Shown here piece by piece: positions 1-6,821 of a stretch of DNA of 11,180 nt. Below the pieces are notes generated by a model. The model did no database searches. It was given only the letters and a program-made list of their open reading frames with translations, and was not told the origin of the DNA. Positions within the stretch are counted from its first letter, which is position 1. Every line of letters starts with the position of its first letter. A program made the position numbers and the translations under genes. The DNA is from Eubacteriales bacterium (GTDB taxonomy: Bacteria; Bacillota; Clostridia; Oscillospirales; CAG-382). The stretch is taken from the NCBI GenBank assembly GCA_028701715.1, contig JAQVQF010000056.1:1-11180 (forward strand), read 5' to 3'.

Positions 1-216
1 CTCAACACAGGCACGCTCAGTATGCTGCTTATATTATTCAGATACTGTGTGGGCTTTATAAACCTTCTGTTCCTTTATACCTGCTACGCTCAGATAACCA
101 CCGCCTCGCAGATGGAAAAGGAAATAAGCTATTTTAAAAACGAGGAGAAAAAAGCCGCAGAAAAGCTGAAAAAGAAGCAAAACGAACGAAAAAATAAATA
201 TGACAAGAAAACGTAA
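1..216 (+). CDS. C-terminal end of a membrane protein (5' truncated by window)
   Basis: The reading frame is open from base 1 to a TAA ending at 216, so only the last 71 residues of a longer protein are present; the internal ATG at 22 has no convincing ribosome binding site and is probably not the start. About residues 8-30 form one hydrophobic membrane segment (it includes the run LLILFRYCVGFINLLFLYTC). It is followed by a hydrophilic tail rich in Lys and Glu, likely cytoplasmic and helical. The layout of a last membrane helix with Arg at its start and a Tyr/Ile/Thr stretch after it resembles the C-terminus of the next gene, which begins 48 bp downstream with no terminator between, so the two may be tandem paralogues in one operon. 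That relation is inference from a short weak alignment. Function unknown. Confidence 0.6.
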   Translation, partial: LNTGTLSMLLILFRYCVGFINLLFLYTCYAQITTASQMEKEISYFKNEEKKAAEKLKKKQNERKNKYDKKT

Positions 217-264
217 ACACTTGGAATAAAATAAATTATTACGGAGAAAGGAACGGATTAAGGG

Positions 265-1539
265 ATGAATGACGTTCATGAACGTTCAAGGCTGATTAAT
301 TTTCCTCTCATAGCCGCGGGATTTGTCTTTTTAGCTAATCCTTATATCGATATGCTCGATATTTTTCCTGATTTTATCGGCTGTTTGTTAATATTTTTCG
401 GGATATCCGCTCTGGCGAAGCTGGACGACAGGCTCGCTTTGGCATCGAAAAAGCTTATTTACCTTGCCATTCTTTCGTTTGCGCGCCTTGCGGCCTTTGT
501 TCTCTCTATTACCTCCGATTCCACCATGATACTGACGCTGACGTTTGCTTTCGGTGTTGCCGAAATAATACTGATACTGGTTTTCTTAACCGACTTTTTC
601 GGCGGTATCGAATATCTGCTTCAAAGATATGACGGTTACGACGCGCTTTCCAAGCTTTCCAATATAAAATTCCTGTCGGTGGTATTTTTTATAGCTAAGA
701 TAACATTGTGCGTACTGCCCAATACCGTTGCGATACTTGAGGTGGAAGCCATTGTAAATATTTCCGCATCAACCGTTTTTATGGATATAGTCGCATTCAA
801 GCCATATGCCGTAATGCTGTTTTTCATCATTACTTTGATTATAGGCATATGGTGGTACAGCGAGATATTCAAGTATTTCAACGCGATAAAAAAAGACAAA
901 AAATTTATTTCGGAAATCAACGGTATTTACGAAAAGGAAATAACCTCCGACAAAGCGGTTTCCGTCGTATCCTCCATGCGGAGGTCTTTTATTCTGACCG
1001 CGGTCGGTCTGGTGTTTTTACTCGATATTATGATAGAAAAAATTTCCGTATTACCGGATATAATCGCCACGTTGCTGATATGGGCCGGCGCCGTGACGTT
1101 GAAAAAGCAAAAGCGAATCGAACTGACCGCGCCTGCCGTGCTCGCCTTTCTTTGCCAGATCATATACGCCGTTTGTGTAAAACGCTATGCCTATATCGAA
1201 ATAACGCGTCTTGCGGATTTTCCGGTAAAAAACGCGGTTATACTTGCCGCGGTCGGAGCGCTGTACTCGATAGCCTGCTTCTTCTTCCTATCGGAAGTAT
1301 TTAACGTGCTTTGCGAATTTGCCGCGCGCAGGAAAGCCGCGGCTTTCAGCCTAAGGCTTAAAAAGCTGCTCGTTGTTTACGCTTTTTATCTTATTTTAAC
1401 GGTTATCGGAATAACGCTTCCGACGGTATATATCACCCTGATATTACCCAGAATTATTGTTATGGTCATTTTTATTATAATGACCATAAAGCAATATTAT
1501 ATAACCTACGACGAATATACCGCCGAATTACAGCAATAA
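265..1539 (+). CDS. Polytopic membrane protein of unknown function with internal duplication
   Basis: A 424-residue, highly hydrophobic protein with roughly ten predicted membrane segments and no recognisable catalytic motif. Two halves align with each other without gaps over about 38 residues: residues 13-50 (core LDIFPDFIGCLLIFFGISAL) and 242-279 (core ISVLPDIIATLLIWAGAVTL) share the G-hVFL, PD-I and LLI-G positions. Each half later carries a SE(I/V)F segment (about 199 and 313). The LPDhIG-LLI pattern recalls uncharacterised Firmicutes membrane proteins that I cannot name precisely. The ATG at 265 follows AAAGGA at 247-252 and an AAGGG directly before the start; the spacing is not ideal for either, but no better in-frame start is close. 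It lies 48 bp after the previous gene and 47 bp before asnB, with no strong terminator at either junction, so co-transcription is plausible. No function is proposed. Confidence 0.8.
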   Translation: MNDVHERSRLINFPLIAAGFVFLANPYIDMLDIFPDFIGCLLIFFGISALAKLDDRLALASKKLIYLAILSFARLAAFVLSITSDSTMILTLTFAFGVAEIILILVFLTDFFGGIEYLLQRYDGYDALSKLSNIKFLSVVFFIAKITLCVLPNTVAILEVEAIVNISASTVFMDIVAFKPYAVMLFFIITLIIGIWWYSEIFKYFNAIKKDKKFISEINGIYEKEITSDKAVSVVSSMRRSFILTAVGLVFLLDIMIEKISVLPDIIATLLIWAGAVTLKKQKRIELTAPAVLAFLCQIIYAVCVKRYAYIEITRLADFPVKNAVILAAVGALYSIACFFFLSEVFNVLCEFAARRKAAAFSLRLKKLLVVYAFYLILTVIGITLPTVYITLILPRIIVMVIFIIMTIKQYYITYDEYTAELQQ

Positions 1540-1586
1540 TCTCACGGTCTGCGACCGATATTATATAAATACAACGCGAGGTATAT

Positions 1587-3461
1587 ATGTGCGGCTTCAT
1601 AGGAATGTTTAAAAACGACTCCGCCCTGACTGAAAAAGACAGGCACGATATAGAGAGCATGTCGGCTCTTATCGCCCATCGCGGACCCGACCAAAACGCT
1701 TGCTTGTTTCATTCTCACGCCGGGTTCGGCTTCAGAAGGCTTTCCATAATTGATTTAACGGGCGGCGATCAGCCTTATATAACCCCCGACGGAAGATATA
1801 CCGCCGTCTATAACGGAGAAATATACAATTATCTGATACTGCGCGACGAGCTTATTAAACAAGGCGAAAAATTTGCCACACGGTCTGAAATCGAGGTTAT
1901 TGTCAGGCTTTATTCCATCTACGGTCCGTCCTTTATCAGCAGGCTGAGAGGAATGTTCGCTTTTCTCATTTACGACAGCCTTGAAAACAAGATTATGGCG
2001 GGGCGTGATCCTTTCGGTATAAAGCCCATGTATTACCGCGAGAACGAAAACGGAATAATTTTCGCAAGCGAAATGAAGGCATATCTGGGCGATTCCTCCT
2101 ACGGCGGCTTCAAGGCTGACAAGGCGATGCTTCAGCATTATATGACCTTTCAGTATGTAACGGAACCCGATACCATTACGGGAGATATAAAGATACTCCC
2201 AGCGGGTCATTATATGATCCGCGGTATAACAGATGAAATAACCTGCTATTACAAAAGCGTGTTTTCACCCAACAAAACGTTGAAATATGACGAAAAGAAA
2301 AAAGCCCTGCGCGAAGCGGTGGAAAAATCGGTGGAAGCCCACTTGCTTTCGGATGTTCCGGTCGGCGCTTTTCTTTCAAGCGGAGTGGATTCCGCAATAA
2401 TCACATCCATCGCTTCCAAGCTTCAGCCGGGTATCAAGGCTTTTACAGTCGGCTTTGATGTCAAGGGCTATTCCGAGCTGGACGACGCGACGCAGATTTC
2501 CGAACATCTTAATATAGATCATATTAAGCTGCAATGCGATCTGAAGGACTTTACGGATAATTATGAAAAGGTAATATATCATCTCGATTCGCCGGTTGCC
2601 GATCCGTCCGTGGTGGCGATTTATCTTATCAGCCGCGAGGCCGCCAAGCATGTAAAGGTAGTGCTCACCGGAGAAGGCTCCGACGAGCTTTTCGGCGGTT
2701 ACCGCATATATGACACCGCCCGTTCCGCCGCCTGTATATCAAGGCTGCCCGGATTTTTAAAATATGTTTTGCTTGCCATGGCAAAAGCTCTGCCGGACAG
2801 CGTCAAGGGGAAAAATTTTCTCATACGCGGCTGTACTCCGGTTGAAAAGCGTTTTGTGGGCAATTCCTTTGTATTTTCGGAGGAATCGAAGAGGGGTGTC
2901 CTGAAAACTTTTGACAAATCAATATGCTATACCGACAGAACAAGAGCCATATATGCCGAATCAACGGGATGTTCGCCTCTTGTCAGAATGCAGCACTGCG
3001 ATATGAACACATGGTTGAGGTCGGATATTCTTGTCAAGGGAGACAGACTGTCGATGGCTCATTCGCTTGAGGCAAGGGTACCCTTTCTTGACAAAGAGGT
3101 TTTCAAGGCCGCGTCGCTGCTTTGCGACAGGGACAAGATACACAAGCATACCACGAAATATATATTGCGCGACGTTTTCGCCGATATTCTAAACAAGGAA
3201 ACCGTAATGCGTCCCAAATTGGGATATCCCGTACCGGTCAGAGTATGGCTGAAGGACGAACTGTACGATTGGGCGGCGGACATAATAAAAAGCAGCACCG
3301 CGACGGACTATATAGTCACGTCGGAGGCGCTGAAGCTGCTGGAGGAGCACAGGAAAGGGAAGGCCGATCTGTATCATCAGATATGGGTTATACTGACCTT
3401 TATAACCTGGTATAAGCTCTATGTTGACGGCGGTTATAAGGCTTTTTGCGAATCAAGATAA
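1587..3461 (+). CDS. asnB: Asparagine synthase (glutamine-hydrolysing)
   Basis: Makes asparagine from aspartate, glutamine and ATP in the cytoplasm. The 624-residue length fits the AsnB family. The N-terminal class II glutamine amidotransferase domain (about 2-215) starts with MCGF, so Cys2 becomes the N-terminal nucleophile once Met is removed; this fixes the start at 1587, with GAGG at 1578-1581 as ribosome binding site. Further signatures are HRGPD (31-35), RRLSIIDL (50-57), NGEIYNY (76-82) and GRDPFGIKP (139-147). The synthetase domain has the pyrophosphate loop SSGVDS (264-269), TGEGSDELFGGY (361-372) and the KGDRLSMAHSLEARVPFLD block near 484-502. All expected key residues are present. 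Related AsnB-type enzymes can amidate other substrates such as peptidoglycan precursors or modify secondary metabolites, but no neighbour suggests that here. Its 3' end overlaps ruvX tail to tail by 28 bp. Confidence 0.95.
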   Translation: MCGFIGMFKNDSALTEKDRHDIESMSALIAHRGPDQNACLFHSHAGFGFRRLSIIDLTGGDQPYITPDGRYTAVYNGEIYNYLILRDELIKQGEKFATRSEIEVIVRLYSIYGPSFISRLRGMFAFLIYDSLENKIMAGRDPFGIKPMYYRENENGIIFASEMKAYLGDSSYGGFKADKAMLQHYMTFQYVTEPDTITGDIKILPAGHYMIRGITDEITCYYKSVFSPNKTLKYDEKKKALREAVEKSVEAHLLSDVPVGAFLSSGVDSAIITSIASKLQPGIKAFTVGFDVKGYSELDDATQISEHLNIDHIKLQCDLKDFTDNYEKVIYHLDSPVADPSVVAIYLISREAAKHVKVVLTGEGSDELFGGYRIYDTARSAACISRLPGFLKYVLLAMAKALPDSVKGKNFLIRGCTPVEKRFVGNSFVFSEESKRGVLKTFDKSICYTDRTRAIYAESTGCSPLVRMQHCDMNTWLRSDILVKGDRLSMAHSLEARVPFLDKEVFKAASLLCDRDKIHKHTTKYILRDVFADILNKETVMRPKLGYPVPVRVWLKDELYDWAADIIKSSTATDYIVTSEALKLLEEHRKGKADLYHQIWVILTFITWYKLYVDGGYKAFCESR

Positions 3462-3844
3462 TCCTGAAGAATAATTTTTGCGGAAAGGGCGTCGATAACG
3501 CCTTTTCTTTTTTTGGACTTAAAGTCGGTTTCGTTCATATATATATAAGCCTGTGAGGTTGTAAGGCGCTCGTCGTAAAAAACGGGCGTTATACCGGTTG
3601 CCTGTTCCAGCGCGGCTGCGAATTGTCTTGTGCGTTCGGCTCTGTAGCCCTCGGTGGAGTCCATATTCTTCGGCATGCCTATCACCACCGTGGCGGCGTT
3701 GTGTTCTTTTATTATATCCGCGGTTTTCCTAACGGCATCATTCATTCCCGCGACGGTAACGGTACATACAAGCGTAGCAAGAACGCCCTCGCTTTTTGCG
3801 ATACCTATACGCTTGTCGCCGAAATCGATGCCGATATATGACAT
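3434..3844 (-). CDS. ruvX: RuvX/YqgF family RNase H-fold nuclease (putative Holliday junction resolvase)
   Basis: A 136-residue cytoplasmic protein of normal family length. It opens with the RNase H-fold signature GIDFGDKRIGIA (5-16), with Asp7 as first acidic metal ligand. It continues with VVIGMPKNMDSTEG (53-66), FYDERLTT (89-96) and the C-terminal KGVIDALSAKIIL block with Asp118. The family (YqgF) has been linked both to Holliday junction resolution and to processing of pre-16S rRNA ends; sequence alone does not choose. The ATG at 3844 is preceded by AAAGGAG about 7 bases upstream, a strong ribosome binding site. In many Firmicutes ruvX sits between alaS and a yrzB-like gene; here it stands alone, convergent with asnB (28-bp overlap) and divergent from the small gene at 3948. 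Its final third is constrained on both strands because the asnB terminator lies within it. Confidence 0.93.
   Translation of the reverse strand: MSYIGIDFGDKRIGIAKSEGVLATLVCTVTVAGMNDAVRKTADIIKEHNAATVVIGMPKNMDSTEGYRAERTRQFAAALEQATGITPVFYDERLTTSQAYIYMNETDFKSKKRKGVIDALSAKIILQDYLDSQKAL
3483..3514 (+). terminator. Intrinsic terminator of asnB inside ruvX coding sequence
   Basis: A 10-bp stem pairs 3483-3492 with 3498-3507 (one G-U pair) around the 5-nt loop CGATA, followed by an uninterrupted run of seven T at 3508-3514. It lies 21 bases past the asnB stop codon and faces the right way to end asnB transcription. The same bases, read on the minus strand, encode ruvX residues 111-121, including the conserved C-terminal Asp118. 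No T run follows the stem on the minus strand, so ruvX transcription should not be stopped by it. Confidence 0.8.
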
Positions 3845-3892
3845 TTTTTGCTCCTTTATGAAATAAATATGAATTTATTTATTATTTTTTAA

Positions 3893-3921
3893 TGTATATT
3901 AAAAAGCATATGCCGTATAAT
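3893..3921 (+). promoter_or_regulatory. Possible promoter of the small gene at 3948
   Basis: A perfect -10 hexamer TATAAT lies at 3916-3921 in an AT-rich spacer, 27 bases before the chosen start codon. The hexamer 17 bases upstream (3893-3898, TGTATA) matches the TTGACA consensus poorly, so the call rests mainly on the -10. The palindrome ATAATATTAT (3917-3926) also gives a GATAAT on the minus strand at 3922-3927, which could serve ruvX, but it has no recognisable -35. Confidence 0.4.
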
Positions 3922-3947
3922 ATTATCGTCCGGAAAGGATGAAGGTT

Positions 3948-4208
3948 ATGAAAAAAAGAAGGAGAAAAGAATTTCCTTCTCAGACCGGAGCCAATAGGTT
4001 TCATTATCCGGTATCTGAAAGACGCACCTTGATGGGAATGTCCGGCATGGTTGGTATTGACCCGGCTTTACAGGTAACCGATAATATGGTTTTTAACCCG
4101 TTATTTAACGAAACGGATTCGTTATTTAACGACACGGATCCCCAGGGAAGCTATACGGGAGTGCCCCGTGACGGAGGCAAGCCTATTCAGGACGCCGACG
4201 ATCTTTAA
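3948..4208 (+). CDS. Small hypothetical protein with LFN(E/D)TD repeats
   Basis: An 86-residue protein that I do not recognise. Two ATGs are possible: 3939 has its purine-rich signal overlapping the codon, while 3948 has GGAAAGGA (3932-3939) 8 bases upstream, so 3948 is preferred. The N-terminus is strongly basic (MKKRRRKEF), the middle contains a Met/Gly stretch (TLMGMSGMVG), and the C-terminal half is acidic and Asn/Asp/Gly rich. Two tandem heptads, LFNETDS and LFNDTDP, follow a partial VFNP copy; they come from a 21-bp DNA duplication. No signal peptide, membrane segment or Cys is present. It has its own likely promoter and is followed by a 264-bp non-coding stretch with a hairpin and T run. 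It looks like a natively disordered protein with opposite charges at its two ends; a role cannot be assigned. Confidence 0.65.
   Translation: MKKRRRKEFPSQTGANRFHYPVSERRTLMGMSGMVGIDPALQVTDNMVFNPLFNETDSLFNDTDPQGSYTGVPRDGGKPIQDADDL
4100..4141 (+). repeat. Tandem 21-bp repeat, two copies
   Basis: Unit 1 spans 4100-4120 and unit 2 spans 4121-4141. They are directly adjacent and identical at 19 of 21 bases, both containing GTTATTTAACGA and ACGGAT. In frame they encode the two heptads LFNETDS and LFNDTDP of the small protein. The two differing bases change Glu to Asp and Ser to Pro. The length being a multiple of three keeps the reading frame, so copy number can vary without destroying the protein. 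Confidence 0.9.
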
Positions 4209-4447
4209 GTGACGAAACGCCCTTAAGATCTGTGATTTTTCGGGTTGCTGTTTTGTACCATTATCCTCTTTATGCCATGGGCGGCTAAATGCGGTTTCCT
4301 GTTGGTGTTTTGCGGATTTTGGAAGATAACCTTATGAAAGGCCGTTTTACGCCGTGTTTCCGCAACCGTTTATGCTTTATGTATAAGTCATAAAGGTCGG
4401 AAATTCGTGTGGGCGGCCTTTTTCATTACAATATATTATTGACTGTT
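4209..4447 (+). other. Non-coding stretch between the small gene and DUF1846
   Basis: There is no credible gene on either strand between the stop at 4208 and the leftward stop at 4473. The first ~120 bases (4209-4330) show no clear element apart from a TTGCGGA at 4309-4315 that could pair with TCCGCAA at 4359-4365. The rest contains the long hairpin described separately, ending in a T run, and then AT-rich sequence. Confidence 0.6.
4334..4426 (+). ncRNA. Possible structured RNA or extended 3' hairpin with T run
   Basis: An imperfect hairpin spans about 93 bases. The outer stem pairs ATGAAAGGCCG (4334-4344) with CGGCCTTTTTCAT (4414-4426, two extra T bulged). A middle stem pairs TTTCCG (4357-4362) with CGGAAA (4398-4403). 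An inner hairpin pairs CTTTATG (4375-4381) with CATAAAG (4389-4395) around a 7-nt loop. Several bridging pairs between the outer and middle stems are G-U when read on the plus strand, which favours a rightward transcript. A second choice exists: AAAGGTCG (4392-4399) can pair with CGGCCTTT (4414-4421) and, with the T run 4419-4423, forms a short terminator-like hairpin. It could be the 3' UTR and terminator of the small gene, or an independent RNA. I cannot match it to a known RNA family. Confidence 0.35.
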
Positions 4448-4472
4448 ATAAGCCGTAAAACAAACGGCTTAT
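4448..4472 (-). terminator. Hairpin directly after the DUF1846 stop codon
   Basis: A perfect 9-bp stem, ATAAGCCGT (4448-4456) with ACGGCTTAT (4464-4472), encloses a 7-nt loop and abuts the stop codon of the leftward gene. On the minus strand it is not followed by a true T run (the next bases are AACAGTCAAT), and on the plus strand it is followed only by TTATTTAT. It may mark the operon's 3' end through a weak terminator or protect the mRNA end. Terminator activity is uncertain. Confidence 0.4.
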
Positions 4473-5960
4473 TTATTTATGATAAAGCTTTTTTGTTTGA
4501 TAAACAGGCTCGCAGGTCAGGTTTATTCCGAGCTTTCTGTATATATTCTCATCGACCTGAGAAAGTATGACGCTCGAATGCGCTTCGCAGTTTTTCAGAT
4601 TTTTCAGCTGCTCCACGCATTTCGCGGCGTTTTCGTCGGCGGAAGCGCATATACACAGCGCCACAAGCACCTCGTCCATATGTAAACGGGGATTTCGGTT
4701 GCCGAGAATATTCACCTTAAGCTTTTGTATCGGTTCGATATATTTTTGAGCTATCATATACCGGCTGTCATCCACTCCCGCCAGCGCTTTGAGAGCATTT
4801 AACAGCATTGCGCTGGAAGCGCCGAGCAGCGATGTGGTTTTGCCTATTATTATCCTGCCGTCGTCGAGCTCAATGGCCGCAGCCGGCGCCCCGGTTGCTT
4901 TTTCCTTTTCGAGCGCCGCCGCGACAACCTTTCTGCTTTCCGCATGCGCGTCCGCCTGGCGCATGAGCAGCTCGCACTTTACGTATTGATTGTGGTCCTC
5001 CACAAGTCCTTTTCTTTCCGCGCAGGCGCAGGCATAATATCTTCTTATAATTTCATTGCGCGCGGCTTCTTTTATGACCTCGTCGTCGATTATGCAGCGG
5101 CCTGCCATATTAACCCCCATATCTGTCGGGGATTTATACGGCGACGAGCCGTATATTTTTTCAAATATGGCATTCATCACAGGATATATTTCAACGTCGC
5201 GATTGTAATTGACGGTCATTTCCCCGTAAGCGTCCATATGAAACGGATCTATCATATTCACGTCGCCGAGGTCTACCGTAGCGGCTTCGTAAGCTATGTT
5301 GACAGGATGCTTCAAAGGGAGATTCCAAATCGGGAAGGTTTCAAACTTCGCATATCCGGCGGACAATCCCCTCTTGTTATCATGGAACAGCTGCGACAGA
5401 CATACCGCCATTTTACCGCTTCCCGGTCCGGGAGCGGTAATTATCACAAGAGAACGCTGTGTTTCAATATAATCGTTCCTGCCGTAACCGTTATCCGATA
5501 CAATGCCCTGCACATCATACGGATAGCCTTCTATGGTATAATGGTGATATGCTTTAATGCCGAGCTTTTCAAGCCTTGCCGAAAACGCCGTCGCCGACGG
5601 CTGATACGAATACTGTGTGAGCACGACGCTTCCCACATAAAATCCGGCAAGCCGGAAGGCGTCTATAAGCCTGAGCACATCGGCGTCGTAGGTAATACCG
5701 AGATCCCCGCGCATTTTATTCTTTTCGATATCGTAAGCGTTTATTACGATAACGATTTCCGCCTGCTCCTTCAGCTTCATCAGCATTTGAAGCTTGCTGT
5801 CGGGTTGAAATCCCGGCAGAACGCGGGAGGCATGAAAATCGTCGAACAGCTTTCCGCCGAATTCGAGATACAGCTTTCCGCCGAACGTCGATATTCGTTC
5901 CTTTATTTTTTCGGACTGAAGACGCAGATATAATTCGTTATCAAAGCCTGTTTTAAACAT
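4473..5960 (-). CDS. DUF1846 family protein
   Basis: A 495-residue protein that closely follows the DUF1846 (PF08903) pattern from its first residues: MFKTGFDNE, YLEFGGKLFDDFHASRVLPG (31-50), GDLGITYDADVLRLIDAFR (85-103), FETFPIWNLPLKHPVN (206-221) and VNMIDPFHMDAYG (234-246). The length is typical, so it is intact. A glycine-rich loop TAPGPGSGK (175-183) resembles a nucleotide-phosphate-binding P-loop, and a second Gly/Ser stretch, GKTTSLLGASSA, lies at 373-384. The biochemical function of the family is not established; a cytoplasmic, possibly nucleotide-using enzyme is inference. The start ATG follows GGGTGA by four bases. It begins 14 bp after the amidohydrolase stop, so the two are very likely one transcript. 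Confidence 0.9.
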   Translation of the reverse strand: MFKTGFDNELYLRLQSEKIKERISTFGGKLYLEFGGKLFDDFHASRVLPGFQPDSKLQMLMKLKEQAEIVIVINAYDIEKNKMRGDLGITYDADVLRLIDAFRLAGFYVGSVVLTQYSYQPSATAFSARLEKLGIKAYHHYTIEGYPYDVQGIVSDNGYGRNDYIETQRSLVIITAPGPGSGKMAVCLSQLFHDNKRGLSAGYAKFETFPIWNLPLKHPVNIAYEAATVDLGDVNMIDPFHMDAYGEMTVNYNRDVEIYPVMNAIFEKIYGSSPYKSPTDMGVNMAGRCIIDDEVIKEAARNEIIRRYYACACAERKGLVEDHNQYVKCELLMRQADAHAESRKVVAAALEKEKATGAPAAAIELDDGRIIIGKTTSLLGASSAMLLNALKALAGVDDSRYMIAQKYIEPIQKLKVNILGNRNPRLHMDEVLVALCICASADENAAKCVEQLKNLKNCEAHSSVILSQVDENIYRKLGINLTCEPVYQTKKLYHK

Positions 5961-5974
5961 AATTCACCCGCAAA

Positions 5975-6799
5975 TTATATTTCGCTTGTTTCCGGTATTC
6001 CAAAGAAAAGCTTTTCCGCATTTGTACGGTATATTTTTTCCTTTTCCTCTTCCGTCAGCGGAAGCGAATCAAACTGTCTGAAAATGTCGGCTGAAGAAGC
6101 GAGCGGATAATCCGAACCGAACATAACCTTGTCAACCCCGTGCTTTCTTATGAGATCCACTATTCTGTCCGGTTCCAGCCCAAGCATTGCGTCGGAGGTT
6201 TCGGTATAAACATCAGTGCCTATCAGTACTTTTTCCGCCTCGTCCCATACCGAATAGCCGCACAGATGGGCGGCGATTATTTTTAATCGGGGAAGCTTGT
6301 TTGTTACATTATAAACACGCGTCGGCGTGGAATAATCGGTATTTACATCCCCCACGTGAAACAGTATCGGCAAACCGAGCTGTTCGCATATCCCGTATAT
6401 CTCAATCACATGAGGGTCGTCTATATAAAATTTTTGAAAATCGGGATGAAGCTTAATTCCCTTAGTCCCTCTTTCCTTAACCCTTACAAGCTCGGTTTCC
6501 GCGTCGGATACCGATATATAAGGATAAAAAGACGAAAAGGGTATGAAAGACGGTCTTTTCGCGGCTTCTTCGAGCAGAAAATCATTCGCCGCTTTCATGG
6601 ATTCCTCCTTGAGTGCCGCCGATGAAACAACAAATTTCATGTTGGGGAGCTTTATAAGATTTTCCTCGAGCGTTTCCGCTGTACCGGTGCATCCCATGGG
6701 AATTCCGTAGTATTTTCCTATATTTCCGACCGCTCTTTCAGCCAGCTTGTCGGGGAATATATGTGTATGTACATCGTAAACAATCCGTTCTGATATCAA
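5975..6799 (-). CDS. Amidohydrolase-superfamily metal-dependent hydrolase (probable TTG start)
   Basis: A soluble TIM-barrel hydrolase of the amidohydrolase 2 type (PF04909-like). Counting from the upstream ATG at 6820, metal and catalytic positions are DVHTH (His18, His20), KLHPD (His125), LFHVGD (His155), AAHLCG (His185) and FGSDYP (Asp227), all in the expected order. The substrate cannot be told; relatives hydrolyse or decarboxylate small organic acids and amides. The ATG at 6820 has no ribosome binding site because a terminator palindrome and T run sit directly before it. A TTG at 6799-6797 has AAAAGGA at 6809-6815 nine bases upstream, so I place the start there, giving 274 residues beginning MISERIVYDVHTH. 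If 6820 is used the protein has 281 residues. The DUF1846 gene follows after 14 bp. Confidence 0.82.
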   Translation of the reverse strand: MISERIVYDVHTHIFPDKLAERAVGNIGKYYGIPMGCTGTAETLEENLIKLPNMKFVVSSAALKEESMKAANDFLLEEAAKRPSFIPFSSFYPYISVSDAETELVRVKERGTKGIKLHPDFQKFYIDDPHVIEIYGICEQLGLPILFHVGDVNTDYSTPTRVYNVTNKLPRLKIIAAHLCGYSVWDEAEKVLIGTDVYTETSDAMLGLEPDRIVDLIRKHGVDKVMFGSDYPLASSADIFRQFDSLPLTEEEKEKIYRTNAEKLFFGIPETSEI

Positions 6800-6808
6800 T
6801 TTAACAGA

Positions 6809-6815
6809 TCCTTTT
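6809..6815 (-). promoter_or_regulatory. Ribosome binding site that favours the TTG start at 6799
   Basis: Read on the minus strand these bases are AAAAGGA, with 9 bases to a TTG at 6799-6797. They fall inside the coding sequence if the ATG at 6820 is used. The bases just upstream of that ATG are the T run of a terminator and contain no purine-rich signal. This is the reason for choosing the TTG. Confidence 0.6.
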
Positions 6816-6821
6816 CTCATT

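Noticed and set aside
22..216. A complete 64-residue small gene starting at the ATG at 22
   Set aside because: The frame continues open to base 1 without a stop, no ribosome binding site precedes the ATG, and the sequence looks like the last helix and tail of a longer membrane protein.
1545..1557. Small hairpin CGGTC-TGC-GACCG between the membrane gene and asnB as a terminator
   Set aside because: The stem is only five base pairs and is not followed by a T run, so it gives no support for termination or for a known regulatory fold.
3939..3950. Start of the small orphan gene at the first ATG, 3939
   Set aside because: The purine-rich GGAAAGGA runs into this ATG with no spacing, whereas it is 8 bases from the ATG at 3948.
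4944..5933. Long 329-residue rightward open frame opposite the DUF1846 gene
   Set aside because: It lies wholly antisense to a well-conserved protein, its translation shows no family pattern and is rich in His, Arg and Tyr as expected from a mirrored coding frame, and it has no upstream promoter evidence.
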